Positions 15,034 to 21,800 of a stretch of 49,896 bases of DNA are shown here, piece by piece (within the stretch, counting starts at the first letter, position 1; each line of letters opens with the position of its first letter). This stretch comes from Sulfurihydrogenibium subterraneum DSM 15120 (GTDB lineage Bacteria; Aquificota; Aquificia; Aquificales; Hydrogenothermaceae). The notes under the pieces are model-generated. The model saw nothing but the letters and a program-made list of their open reading frames with translations. It ran no database searches and was not told where the DNA came from. The stretch lies in NCBI RefSeq assembly GCF_000619805.1, contig NZ_JHUV01000014.1, positions 1-49,896 of the forward strand. Direction: 5' to 3'. Made by a program: the position numbers and the translations under genes.

Positions 15034-15174
15034 ATGGAAATTTTAACTTACTTAGTTTTAGGTGTTATAGTCGCTTGGTCTGGATACTACATTTTTAAGA
15101 AAGTAAAAAATGACATTAATAAAGGAAAATGTGGAGCTTGTAGTTTAGGGTCTGATTGTGGTAAGGAAAAATAA
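15034..15174 (+). CDS. 46-residue FeoB-associated-type Cys-rich membrane protein
   Basis: A tiny protein, MEILTYLVLG at its start, with one membrane helix (about 3-22) and a basic linker ending in a cysteine motif, CGACSLGSDCGKEK (C33, C36, C42). This matches the FeoB-associated Cys-rich membrane protein type, which normally sits next to the ferrous iron transporter FeoB. Here it follows a GufA-like ZIP transporter instead. AAGGAGG lies 7 bases before the ATG, and the stop overlaps the next ATG (TAATG), so it is clearly translated. Metal binding by the cysteines is inferred. Confidence 0.85.
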   Translation: MEILTYLVLGVIVAWSGYYIFKKVKNDINKGKCGACSLGSDCGKEK

Positions 15175-15461
15175 TGAGAAAGCTATCTTTATATATTGCA
15201 ATTATTCTATACGCTGTGTTTATTATAGAAGCTATAACAGGCTATTGGATTGAAAAACCAAGAACAGTTGGAAGTATATTTTCTAATATTTTAGACAGAA
15301 AAGATGCCTATGTTATCCACGCTTACATCTTCCCTGTTTTACTTTACGGTCTTATTCTTTTTCATACAACTATTACTTTGAAAAGATTTTTCAATATTTA
15401 TGTAGTTTTGGGATTAAATACATTAATACTTTTGTTTTTGCTAACTTTACATATTCTTTGA
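15174..15461 (+). CDS. Small three-helix membrane protein, possible b-type cytochrome
   Basis: A 95-residue protein with three membrane helices (about 5-25, 47-68, 75-94). H49 and H64 lie on the second helix 14 residues apart, a spacing compatible with heme b ligation, and H93 ends the third. It immediately precedes a Tat-exported molybdopterin oxidoreductase; such enzymes commonly pair with a membrane heme protein (as in the MsrP-MsrQ pair), so it may be its quinone-linked anchor. No clear family recognised; the heme role is inference. Confidence 0.7.
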   Translation: MRKLSLYIAIILYAVFIIEAITGYWIEKPRTVGSIFSNILDRKDAYVIHAYIFPVLLYGLILFHTTITLKRFFNIYVVLGLNTLILLFLLTLHIL

Positions 15462-15471
15462 GGTTTTAGCT

Positions 15472-16170
15472 ATGAAAAGGAGAAATTTTCTAAAAATTAT
15501 CAGTTTATCTTTAATATTTCCAAACCTTTCATTTGCTGGATTGTTAGATTACTTTAAAAAGTCAAAACAGGAGCTCCCTCCAGAAGGTAAGTACACGCCA
15601 GAAGATAAACTGTTTATAGTTGATATAAAAGGTGTTCCTTCACAGGTAAAAAATTTGGATTTAAAAGAGTATAGATTAAAAGTTTATGGAAAAGTTAAGA
15701 ATAGCGTTTCTCTAAGTTTAGATGAGATAAAATCTTTAAAATCTGTTGAAAGAGATGTAGTATTAGAATGTGTGTCAAATGTGAGAGGAGATAAAATCGG
15801 AAGAATAAAAGTAAAGGGAGTTTTATTAGAAGACATACTACATATTGTAAATCCAGATAAGACAGCCAAAGAAGTAGTATTTAGGTCTTTTGATGGTTAT
15901 CATACAAGCATAGAATTAGATTACCTGAAAAATTATCATCCTTTAATAGTTTACGGAATAAATAAAGATGAAGATGGAAAAGTTATAAAAGATTTGTCAT
16001 TAGACCACGGTTATCCCTTGAGAGTTATCTGTCCAGAAAAGTGGGGTTATAAATCTGCAAAATGGCTAAAAGAGATAGAAGTTGTAGATCATGATTATAA
16101 AGGTTATTGGGAAAAATCTGGCTGGAGTGATAGAGCATTAAGAAGAGTTGATTATTTTGATGTTAAATAG
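15472..16170 (+). CDS. Tat-exported sulfite oxidase-family molybdopterin oxidoreductase
   Basis: A 232-residue periplasmic enzyme. The N-terminus has a twin-arginine signal (KRRNFLK, then a hydrophobic stretch ending SFA|G), as needed for export of a folded cofactor enzyme. The Mo-binding domain of the sulfite oxidase/MsrP family is complete: LECVSNVRG with C100 as the likely Mo thiolate ligand, DGYHTSI, and LDHGYPLRVICPEKWGYKSAKW near the C-terminus. No dimerisation or cytochrome domain, so electrons must pass to a partner such as the preceding membrane protein. The substrate is unknown (sulfite, a sulfoxide or other). It ends just before a strong terminator. Confidence 0.9.
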   Translation: MKRRNFLKIISLSLIFPNLSFAGLLDYFKKSKQELPPEGKYTPEDKLFIVDIKGVPSQVKNLDLKEYRLKVYGKVKNSVSLSLDEIKSLKSVERDVVLECVSNVRGDKIGRIKVKGVLLEDILHIVNPDKTAKEVVFRSFDGYHTSIELDYLKNYHPLIVYGINKDEDGKVIKDLSLDHGYPLRVICPEKWGYKSAKWLKEIEVVDHDYKGYWEKSGWSDRALRRVDYFDVK

Positions 16171-16172
16171 AT

Positions 16173-16201
16173 AAAGGGGGCTTACCAAGCCCCCTTTTTG
16201 T
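16173..16201. terminator. Bidirectional terminator between convergent operons
   Basis: An 11-bp perfect stem (16173-16183 with 16187-16197, GC-rich core of five G-C pairs) closes a 3-base loop and is followed by T's on the plus strand, with A's before it giving T's on the minus strand. It lies between the molybdopterin oxidoreductase and the convergent peroxidase gene and should serve both. Confidence 0.88.
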
Positions 16202-16202
16202 T

Positions 16203-17264
16203 TTATATTCTAGGTTTTGGTGTTTTTGGAGAAGATGGTGGTAATACTGGCATTTTTAATGCATCTTCTGGGATTTTTCCAGTTGTAGAGTCTAAGAATG
16301 CAACTATTTTATCTATTTCCTCATCAGTTAAGGTTATTCCAAGCTGAGTTTCTCCCATTATCTTAACAGCTTCTCTTATGTCCCACACTTTTCCATCGTG
16401 GAAGTAAGGATAAGTTCTTGTTACGTTTCTTAAAGAAGGAACTTTGTAAACATATTTATCAGCTTCATTTTTGGTTACGTTGTATCTTCCTAAGTCGTTA
16501 GGGTCTTGGTACGGATAAGGTTTAACTACACCAAACTTTTGGAACATAGTTCCACCTATAGCCACTCCGTTATGGCAAGAAGCACAACCTTTCTCCATAA
16601 AAAGCTTCAAACCTTCTTTCTCTTTCTGAGTTAATGCTTTTGTATTACCTTTTAAAAATTCGTCGAATCTTGAAGGTGTTACTAAAGTTCTTTCAAAAGC
16701 AGCTATTGCCTTTGCTACGTTGTCATAGTTAACAGGGTCTTTTTCGTTAGGGAATGCTTTTTTAAATTCTGCTACATAACCTTCTATAGTTTTTAATCTT
16801 TCTATTACAAGGTTAGGGTCTGGCATTGACATTTCAAGTGGATTGAGGATAGGTCCTTTTGCTTGTTCTTCAAGGGTTTTTGCCCTTCCATCCCAGAATT
16901 GAGCTATGTGGAATCCAGCGTTTAAAACTGTTGGAGCGTTTTTACCACCTGTTTGGAACTTATGTCCCAAAGAAGTTTCAACTCCATCAACTCCGTAAGT
17001 TGCTAAGTTGTGGCAAGTATTACAGCTTATAACTCCACTTAAAGAAAGTCTTGGGTCGTAGTAAAGCATTTTACCAAGCTGAACTTTTTCTTTAGTTGTA
17101 GGATTATCAGAAGGAGCTGGTATTTCTTTAGGTAATGGTTGGAAATAATTCTTTGCTTGATTTAAAAGGTCTTTGTCGTTAATTTTTTGCTGTGCCACAG
17201 TATAACCAGCTATTGAACCAACAGCTACCAAAGCAGATAGAGCCATTACTGATAACTTTTTCAT
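16203..17264 (-). CDS. ccpA: Di-heme cytochrome c peroxidase
   Basis: A periplasmic CcpA/MauG-family peroxidase that reduces H2O2 with electrons from cytochrome c. I use ATG at 17264 (353 residues); a GTG one codon earlier is the alternative. A signal peptide covers about 1-25, and two heme c sites are present: CNTCH (C81, C84, H85) and CASCH (C227, C230, H231). The WDGR segment and the C-terminal YFHDGKVWDIREAVK are typical. Transcribed from a near-perfect sigma-70 promoter overlapped by the shared 17-bp operator, consistent with peroxide- or metal-responsive control. Confidence 0.95.
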   Translation of the reverse strand: MKKLSVMALSALVAVGSIAGYTVAQQKINDKDLLNQAKNYFQPLPKEIPAPSDNPTTKEKVQLGKMLYYDPRLSLSGVISCNTCHNLATYGVDGVETSLGHKFQTGGKNAPTVLNAGFHIAQFWDGRAKTLEEQAKGPILNPLEMSMPDPNLVIERLKTIEGYVAEFKKAFPNEKDPVNYDNVAKAIAAFERTLVTPSRFDEFLKGNTKALTQKEKEGLKLFMEKGCASCHNGVAIGGTMFQKFGVVKPYPYQDPNDLGRYNVTKNEADKYVYKVPSLRNVTRTYPYFHDGKVWDIREAVKIMGETQLGITLTDEEIDKIVAFLDSTTGKIPEDALKMPVLPPSSPKTPKPRI

Positions 17265-17279
17265 CACTGAACCTCCTTA

Positions 17280-17327
17280 TTAGTAATAATTATTAATAAT
17301 TATAAACCTTAAACTCTACCTTGTCAA
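17280..17327 (-). promoter_or_regulatory. Peroxidase promoter with overlapping operator (copy 2 of the shared site)
   Basis: Read on the minus strand: TTGACA (17322-17327), 17-base spacer, TATAAT (17299-17304), then the inverted repeat TTAATAATTATTACTAA (17280-17296) that covers the expected transcription start, and TAAGGAGG just after it. The 17-mer equals the site at 13731-13747 except for its central base. A site just downstream of -10 implies repression. Fur/PerR-type binding is inferred from the shape and from the peroxidase target. Confidence 0.7.
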
Positions 17328-17396
17328 ATTTAAAAACTGCTTTTAATTATCTATTGTATTGTAAAATATTTTTAGTTTATTGGGAGGACTAAGAAA

Positions 17397-17804
17397 ATGC
17401 CACTAACCATACCAGTGGAGTTGTATGAAAAGCTTGCAGAGAAGTTAGGCAAAGAAACTGCGTTAGAAGTAGTAAAAGTATTTGAAGAAACTCAAAAACA
17501 GCTTGAAGATAAAGTAGTCGAAGAAACTAAAAAAAGAAAAATTGAACTTAGAGACGAACTTAGAAAAGAGTTAGCCACCAAAGAAGACATACTATTGACC
17601 AGACAAGAAATCGAATTAGTCAGACAAGAGATTGAAACTGTAAGGCAAGAGCTGAAAGGTGAGATTGAAACTTTAAGACAAGAAGTAAAAGGAGAGATAA
17701 AAGTTTTAAAAATGTGGATAATTGTTTTAGGTATCTTAATGGTTGCATTAAATCAAAACTCTTTGGAGCTGATTTTGAGAATAATTTTTGGAAATATCAG
17801 ATAG
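17397..17804 (+). CDS. Coiled-coil protein with C-terminal membrane anchor (paralog 1)
   Basis: A 135-residue protein in three parts: a helical N-terminal domain with IPVELYEKLAEKLGKETALEVV (about 1-33), a long charged coiled coil (about 34-107) rich in RQEIE and LRQEVKGEI repeats, and a C-terminal membrane helix (WIIVLGILMVAL, about 110-125). The layout is like DUF1640/CCDC90-type proteins; function unknown. GGGAGG precedes the ATG. First gene of the operon that continues through cmk and ychF. The next gene is a near copy. Confidence 0.8.
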   Translation: MPLTIPVELYEKLAEKLGKETALEVVKVFEETQKQLEDKVVEETKKRKIELRDELRKELATKEDILLTRQEIELVRQEIETVRQELKGEIETLRQEVKGEIKVLKMWIIVLGILMVALNQNSLELILRIIFGNIR

Positions 17805-17814
17805 AGGTGTTTAA

Positions 17815-18255
17815 ATGCCATTAGCTATACCAGTGGAGCTGTATGAAAAGCTTGCAGAAAAGTTGGGTAAAGAAACTGCGTTAGAAGTAGTAAAAGTATT
17901 TGAAGAAACTCAAAAACAGCTTGAAGATAAAACAGTAGAAGAAACTAAAAAAAGAAAAATTGAACTTAGAGACGAACTTAGAAAAGAGTTAGCCACTAAA
18001 GAAGATATACTATTGACCAGACAAGAAATCGAATTAGTCAGACAAGAAATTGAAACTGTAAGGCAAGAGCTGAAAGGCGAAATTGAAGCTTTGAGACAAG
18101 AAGTAAAGGGTGAGATAAACGCTTTAAGGCAAGAGGTAAAAGGAGAGATAAAAGTTTTAAAAATGTGGATAATTGTTTTAGGTATCTTAATGGTTGCACT
18201 CAATCAAAACTCTTTGGAGCTGATTATGAAAATCATTTTTGGAGCTGTTAAATAA
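17815..18255 (+). CDS. Coiled-coil protein with C-terminal membrane anchor (paralog 2)
   Basis: A tandem duplicate of the preceding gene, almost identical through the first 90 residues, but 146 residues long: the coiled coil contains one additional 11-residue unit of the LRQEVKGEI type (33 bases), giving three in a row instead of two. The membrane anchor is kept. It starts 10 bases after paralog 1 and its stop overlaps the next ATG. Differences between the copies are mostly silent, indicating recent duplication or gene conversion. The two products could form hetero-oligomers; function unknown. Confidence 0.8.
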   Translation: MPLAIPVELYEKLAEKLGKETALEVVKVFEETQKQLEDKTVEETKKRKIELRDELRKELATKEDILLTRQEIELVRQEIETVRQELKGEIEALRQEVKGEINALRQEVKGEIKVLKMWIIVLGILMVALNQNSLELIMKIIFGAVK

Positions 18256-19004
18256 TGATAGTTATTTTTGACGTTGACGGCGTTTTGATTGACGTTAGTA
18301 AATCTTACCATTACTCTATAAAAGATACAGTTGATTTTTTTTCTAAAAAAGATAACGATTTAAAAGACTTACTTGATATAAAACTGACCTTTGGAATAAA
18401 TAACGATTGGGACGCATCTTTAGCTGGAATTTTATACGCATTATCAAATAAAGATTTACAAACATTTAAAGAAATTTTTAAACCATACAGCACAAAATTT
18501 GAAGACTTTTACAAGTTTGCAAAAGAGAATAGTATAAAACTGCCTGATTATAAAGAGCTTGTTGAATATTTTGAAGAAAAATATAGACAACACAGAGATA
18601 AAGAAAGCCTTATAATTCCCCACGAAATTTTATCTGCAATCAGAGAAAAATCTGACGTTATGGGAGTGATAACAGGAAGACCATTTTCAGATTTAGACTA
18701 CACTTTTAAACTGTTTGGTTTGTATAAATACTTTGATTTAATCATTACAGAAGATGACATACCCCAGCCCCATCTTAGAAAACCGTCTTCTTACCCTATG
18801 AAGCTGTTTTTTAAAAAGTTTGATTATAAAAATCCTACATTTTACATAGGAGATACAATAGCAGATTACCTTATGGTTTATAACTACAACAAAGAAGAAG
18901 GAAAAAATGTAGAGTTTATACTCCCTGAAAACAATCATAACTCAAATGTTCCATCAAAAGTTAAAATAAAAGACCCACAAAAACTGTTAGAGGTAATTAA
19001 ATGA
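18255..19004 (+). CDS. HAD-superfamily hydrolase
   Basis: A 249-residue cytoplasmic phosphatase-like protein. Motif I is FDVDGVLID (nucleophile D6, acid D8), motif II is near GVITGRPFSD, and motif III/IV is the FYIGDTIADYLM segment with the acidic Mg-binding residues. An alpha-helical cap lies between motifs I and II. Resembles the IA-type HAD proteins of archaea and Aquificota related to phosphoglycolate phosphatase, but the substrate cannot be told. Overlaps both neighbours (TAATG before, ATGA after), placing it in the cmk operon. Confidence 0.85.
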   Translation: MIVIFDVDGVLIDVSKSYHYSIKDTVDFFSKKDNDLKDLLDIKLTFGINNDWDASLAGILYALSNKDLQTFKEIFKPYSTKFEDFYKFAKENSIKLPDYKELVEYFEEKYRQHRDKESLIIPHEILSAIREKSDVMGVITGRPFSDLDYTFKLFGLYKYFDLIITEDDIPQPHLRKPSSYPMKLFFKKFDYKNPTFYIGDTIADYLMVYNYNKEEGKNVEFILPENNHNSNVPSKVKIKDPQKLLEVIK

Positions 19005-19645
19005 TAATATCAATAGATGGTCCTGCAGGTAGTGGAAAAAGTACAATAGCAAAACTACTTGCTAAAAAGCTGTGTTTTACATACATAGACACAGGAGCTA
19101 TGTATAGAGCTTTAGCACTTAAAGTTATAACCTCTTCAATAGACCCAAACAACGAAGAAGAAGTAGTTAAAATTTTAGAAAACACAAACATAGACTTGAT
19201 AGATGATAAAGTTTTTCTTGATGGAAAAGACGTATCTAACCAAATAAGAACAGAAGAAGTTGGCAATGTAGCCTCAATTATAGCAAGGTATAAAAAAGTC
19301 AGAGAAGTAATGGTAAACAAGCAAAGACAGATAGGAATAAACGCAAAAAACGCAGTTATAGAAGGTAGGGACGCAGGTACAAAAATTTTCCCAGATGCAG
19401 ACCTAAAAATATTCATGACAGCTTCCCCTGAAATTAGAGCACAGAGAAGAGTCCAGCAGCTGAAAGAAAAAGGCTTTTTAGTTGATTACAACCACATACT
19501 CCAAAAAATAATAGAAAGAGACAAAATGGATTACGAAAGGAAAGAATCCCCTTTAAGACCAACAGAAGACTACATTATAGTAGATACAACCGATAAAACA
19601 ATAGAGGAAGTCATTAGCTATATAGAAAATCTGATAAAAAAATGA
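19001..19645 (+). CDS. cmk: Cytidylate kinase
   Basis: Phosphorylates CMP and dCMP with ATP. The 214-residue protein has the P-loop GPAGSGKST at 6-14, the DTGAMYRALA nucleotide-binding block, EGRDAGTKIFPDADLK, and the RRVQQLKEKG lid region. Normal length. Note EGRDAG where most bacterial enzymes read EGRDIG. ATGA overlap with the HAD gene and again with the SAM hydrolase gene. Confidence 0.96.
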   Translation: MIISIDGPAGSGKSTIAKLLAKKLCFTYIDTGAMYRALALKVITSSIDPNNEEEVVKILENTNIDLIDDKVFLDGKDVSNQIRTEEVGNVASIIARYKKVREVMVNKQRQIGINAKNAVIEGRDAGTKIFPDADLKIFMTASPEIRAQRRVQQLKEKGFLVDYNHILQKIIERDKMDYERKESPLRPTEDYIIVDTTDKTIEEVISYIENLIKK

Positions 19646-20400
19646 GAAGAACAGTTGCACTTTTAACAGACTTTGGATTAAAAGATGGTTTTGTGGGAGC
19701 TGTAAAAGGAGTTTTACTGTCTATAAATCAAGATTTAAACATTATAGACATATCCCACGAAATTACTTCTTTTGACATATTAGAAGCTGCTATAGTTTTA
19801 AATGCAACCTATAAATACTTTCCACAAAACACTATATTTATGTGTGTAGTTGACCCAGGCGTAGGAACAAGCAGAAAGCCTATTGCAGTAAAAACAAAAG
19901 ATTATTACTTTGTAGCACCTGACAATGGACTTTTAACCCTTGCCCTTAAAAACCAGCAGGTAGAAAAAATAGTACATATAAAAAATTATCAATTAAAAAC
20001 AGATACAAACACATTTCACGGAAGAGACATTTTTGCACCTGCATCTGGATACCTGTCAAAAGGATCAAGTATTGAAGATTTAGGAGAACCTATCGAAGAT
20101 TATCAAAAAATATCAAATATTGACCCAATAGAAAAAGATAACAAAATAATAGGTAAAATACTAACCTTTGACAAATTTGGAAACGCAATAACGAACCTGT
20201 CTTATCTTCCACAAAACTTTAAACTCTACTACAAAAATTATGTAATATCAGAAGTTAAAAATAACTTTTTAGAAGGAGATAAAGATAAACCAAACCTTAT
20301 AAAAGGAAGTTTTGGATTTTACGAGCTTTTTATACCGATGGACAGCTTCAAAGAAAAGTTTAACGCCACCAGAGAAGAACAAATTTTGGTAGAATATTAA
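19642..20400 (+). CDS. SAM hydroxide adenosyltransferase (DUF62 / SAM hydrolase)
   Basis: Hydrolyses S-adenosylmethionine to adenosine and methionine; the family is related to fluorinase/chlorinase and is frequent in thermophiles and archaea. The 252 residues show LLTDFGLKDGFVGAVKG at the N-terminus (Asp of the triad), VDPGVGTSRKPI (Arg) and FHGRDIFAPA (His), plus the C-terminal beta-barrel domain from about 165. The Asp-Arg-His triad identifies hydrolase rather than halogenase chemistry. Why cells waste SAM this way is unclear; clearing damaged SAM at high temperature is one proposal. Confidence 0.93.
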   Translation: MRRTVALLTDFGLKDGFVGAVKGVLLSINQDLNIIDISHEITSFDILEAAIVLNATYKYFPQNTIFMCVVDPGVGTSRKPIAVKTKDYYFVAPDNGLLTLALKNQQVEKIVHIKNYQLKTDTNTFHGRDIFAPASGYLSKGSSIEDLGEPIEDYQKISNIDPIEKDNKIIGKILTFDKFGNAITNLSYLPQNFKLYYKNYVISEVKNNFLEGDKDKPNLIKGSFGFYELFIPMDSFKEKFNATREEQILVEY

Positions 20401-20422
20401 TTTACTTTAAAAAGAGGTAGTT

Positions 20423-20689
20423 ATGGAAAAGATTTTAGAACTTTTAAACCAAATAGCACAAGAGAACAACTTCCCAATTTTCTACCACGATAAAACACGA
20501 GAAATATGGATAACTGGATACAGAGAAAATACAAAATTTGATTTGTTTGTAAAGCTGTTGAGAGATGGCAGTTATAAATTCATTTACGAGATTCCACAAG
20601 AGAGAAAGGTTGCACTTTTTCTAAACGAAGATAGTTTATTAATCCGCTTAAATAAAATTTTTGGTAAAGAGGTGGTAGAAGATAGATGA
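20423..20689 (+). CDS. Small hypothetical protein in the cmk-ychF operon
   Basis: An 88-residue acidic/basic soluble protein with no signal or membrane segment and no family recognised. Predicted alpha-beta pattern: an N-terminal helix (EKILELLNQIAQENN), strands around FPIFYHD, EIWITGY and YKFIYEIP, and a C-terminal helix. AGAGGTAG precedes the ATG by about 4 bases. Its stop overlaps the ychF start (ATGA), supporting that it is translated and coupled to ychF. Confidence 0.75.
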   Translation: MEKILELLNQIAQENNFPIFYHDKTREIWITGYRENTKFDLFVKLLRDGSYKFIYEIPQERKVALFLNEDSLLIRLNKIFGKEVVEDR

Positions 20690-21798
20690 AGATGAACATA
20701 GGAATAGTAGGACTTCCAAACGTAGGGAAATCTACAATATTTAACGCACTTACAGAAACGGCAAAAGCTTCCGTTGCAAACTATCCTTTCTGCACTATAG
20801 ACCCAAACGTTGGAATAGTAAACGTCCCAGATGAAAGACTTTACAAATTAGCAGAAATTGAAAAAAGTAAAAACATAGTCCCAGCAACTATAGAGTTTGT
20901 TGACATAGCAGGACTTGTAAGAGGAGCAAGTAAAGGAGAAGGGCTTGGAAACCAATTTTTAGCAAACATCAGACAAGTATCAGCTATAGCACACGTAGTT
21001 AGATGTTTTGACGACCCTGACATAATACACGTAGAAGGCTCAGTAAACCCTGTAAGAGATGCAGAGATTATAGAAACAGAGCTTATTCTTGCAGACTTAC
21101 AATCTATAGAAAAAAGATTAGAAAAATCAGCAAAGGCAGCAAAAACAGGCAGTAAAGAAGCAAAGTTTGAAGTAGAAGTATTAGAAAAAGCAAAAGCAAT
21201 TTTAGAAGATTTAAAACCTCTTAGAACAAATACAGATAAATTTGAAAAAGAAGAGTTAGAATGGCTAAATAAAACTTTATTTCCAATAACTATAAAACCT
21301 CTAATGTACGTGGCAAACATTCCAGAAGAAGACCTTCCAAACGGAGAAAACAACCCTTACCTACAACAACTCAAAGAAAAAGCAGAAAAAGAAGGGTCTC
21401 CTGTAGTTGTGTTATGTGGTAAAGTAGAGCAGGAGCTGATAGAACTTCCCAAAGAAGAAAGAAAAGAGTTTTTAAACGCTCTTGGTTTAGAAGAACCAGG
21501 ATTAAACAAGATGATAAAAACAGGATACTCCCTGCTTGGATTGATTACCTACTTTACAGCAGGAGAAAAAGAGGCAAGAGCTTGGACTATCAAAAAAGGC
21601 ACTAAAGCCCCCCAAGCAGCTGGAGAAATACACTCAGACATAGAAAGAGGATTTATAGCAGCTGAAGTTATAAACTACGAAGACCTAATAAAAATAGGCT
21701 CAATACAAAAAGCAAAAGAGCTTGGATTAGTAAGAATAGAAGGAAAAGATTACGAAGTAAAAGACGGAGACGTAATATACTTTAGATTTAATGTGTAA
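20686..21798 (+). CDS. ychF: Ribosome-associated ATPase/GTPase YchF
   Basis: An OBG-type P-loop protein that prefers ATP and binds ribosomes. The 370 residues include GLPNVGKST (G1, about 8-16), the NYPFCTIDPN switch I region, DIAGLVRGASKGEGLGNQFL (G3 and following, about 73-92), a coiled-coil insert, and a C-terminal TGS domain ending in KDGDVIYFRFNV. The two AUGs at the start (MKM) are both possible; the first overlaps the previous stop. Confidence 0.97.
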   Translation: MKMNIGIVGLPNVGKSTIFNALTETAKASVANYPFCTIDPNVGIVNVPDERLYKLAEIEKSKNIVPATIEFVDIAGLVRGASKGEGLGNQFLANIRQVSAIAHVVRCFDDPDIIHVEGSVNPVRDAEIIETELILADLQSIEKRLEKSAKAAKTGSKEAKFEVEVLEKAKAILEDLKPLRTNTDKFEKEELEWLNKTLFPITIKPLMYVANIPEEDLPNGENNPYLQQLKEKAEKEGSPVVVLCGKVEQELIELPKEERKEFLNALGLEEPGLNKMIKTGYSLLGLITYFTAGEKEARAWTIKKGTKAPQAAGEIHSDIERGFIAAEVINYEDLIKIGSIQKAKELGLVRIEGKDYEVKDGDVIYFRFNV

Positions 21799-21800
21799 AG

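Noticed and set aside
17640-18145. Short repeated blocks that might suggest a CRISPR-like array
   Set aside because: The repeats are in-frame coiled-coil units of the two paralogs, without regular spacers or a leader. No CRISPR array is present in the window.
20841-21353. Long minus-strand frame of 170 codons
   Set aside because: Lies wholly inside ychF, whose GTPase and TGS motifs are complete; a codon-bias shadow.
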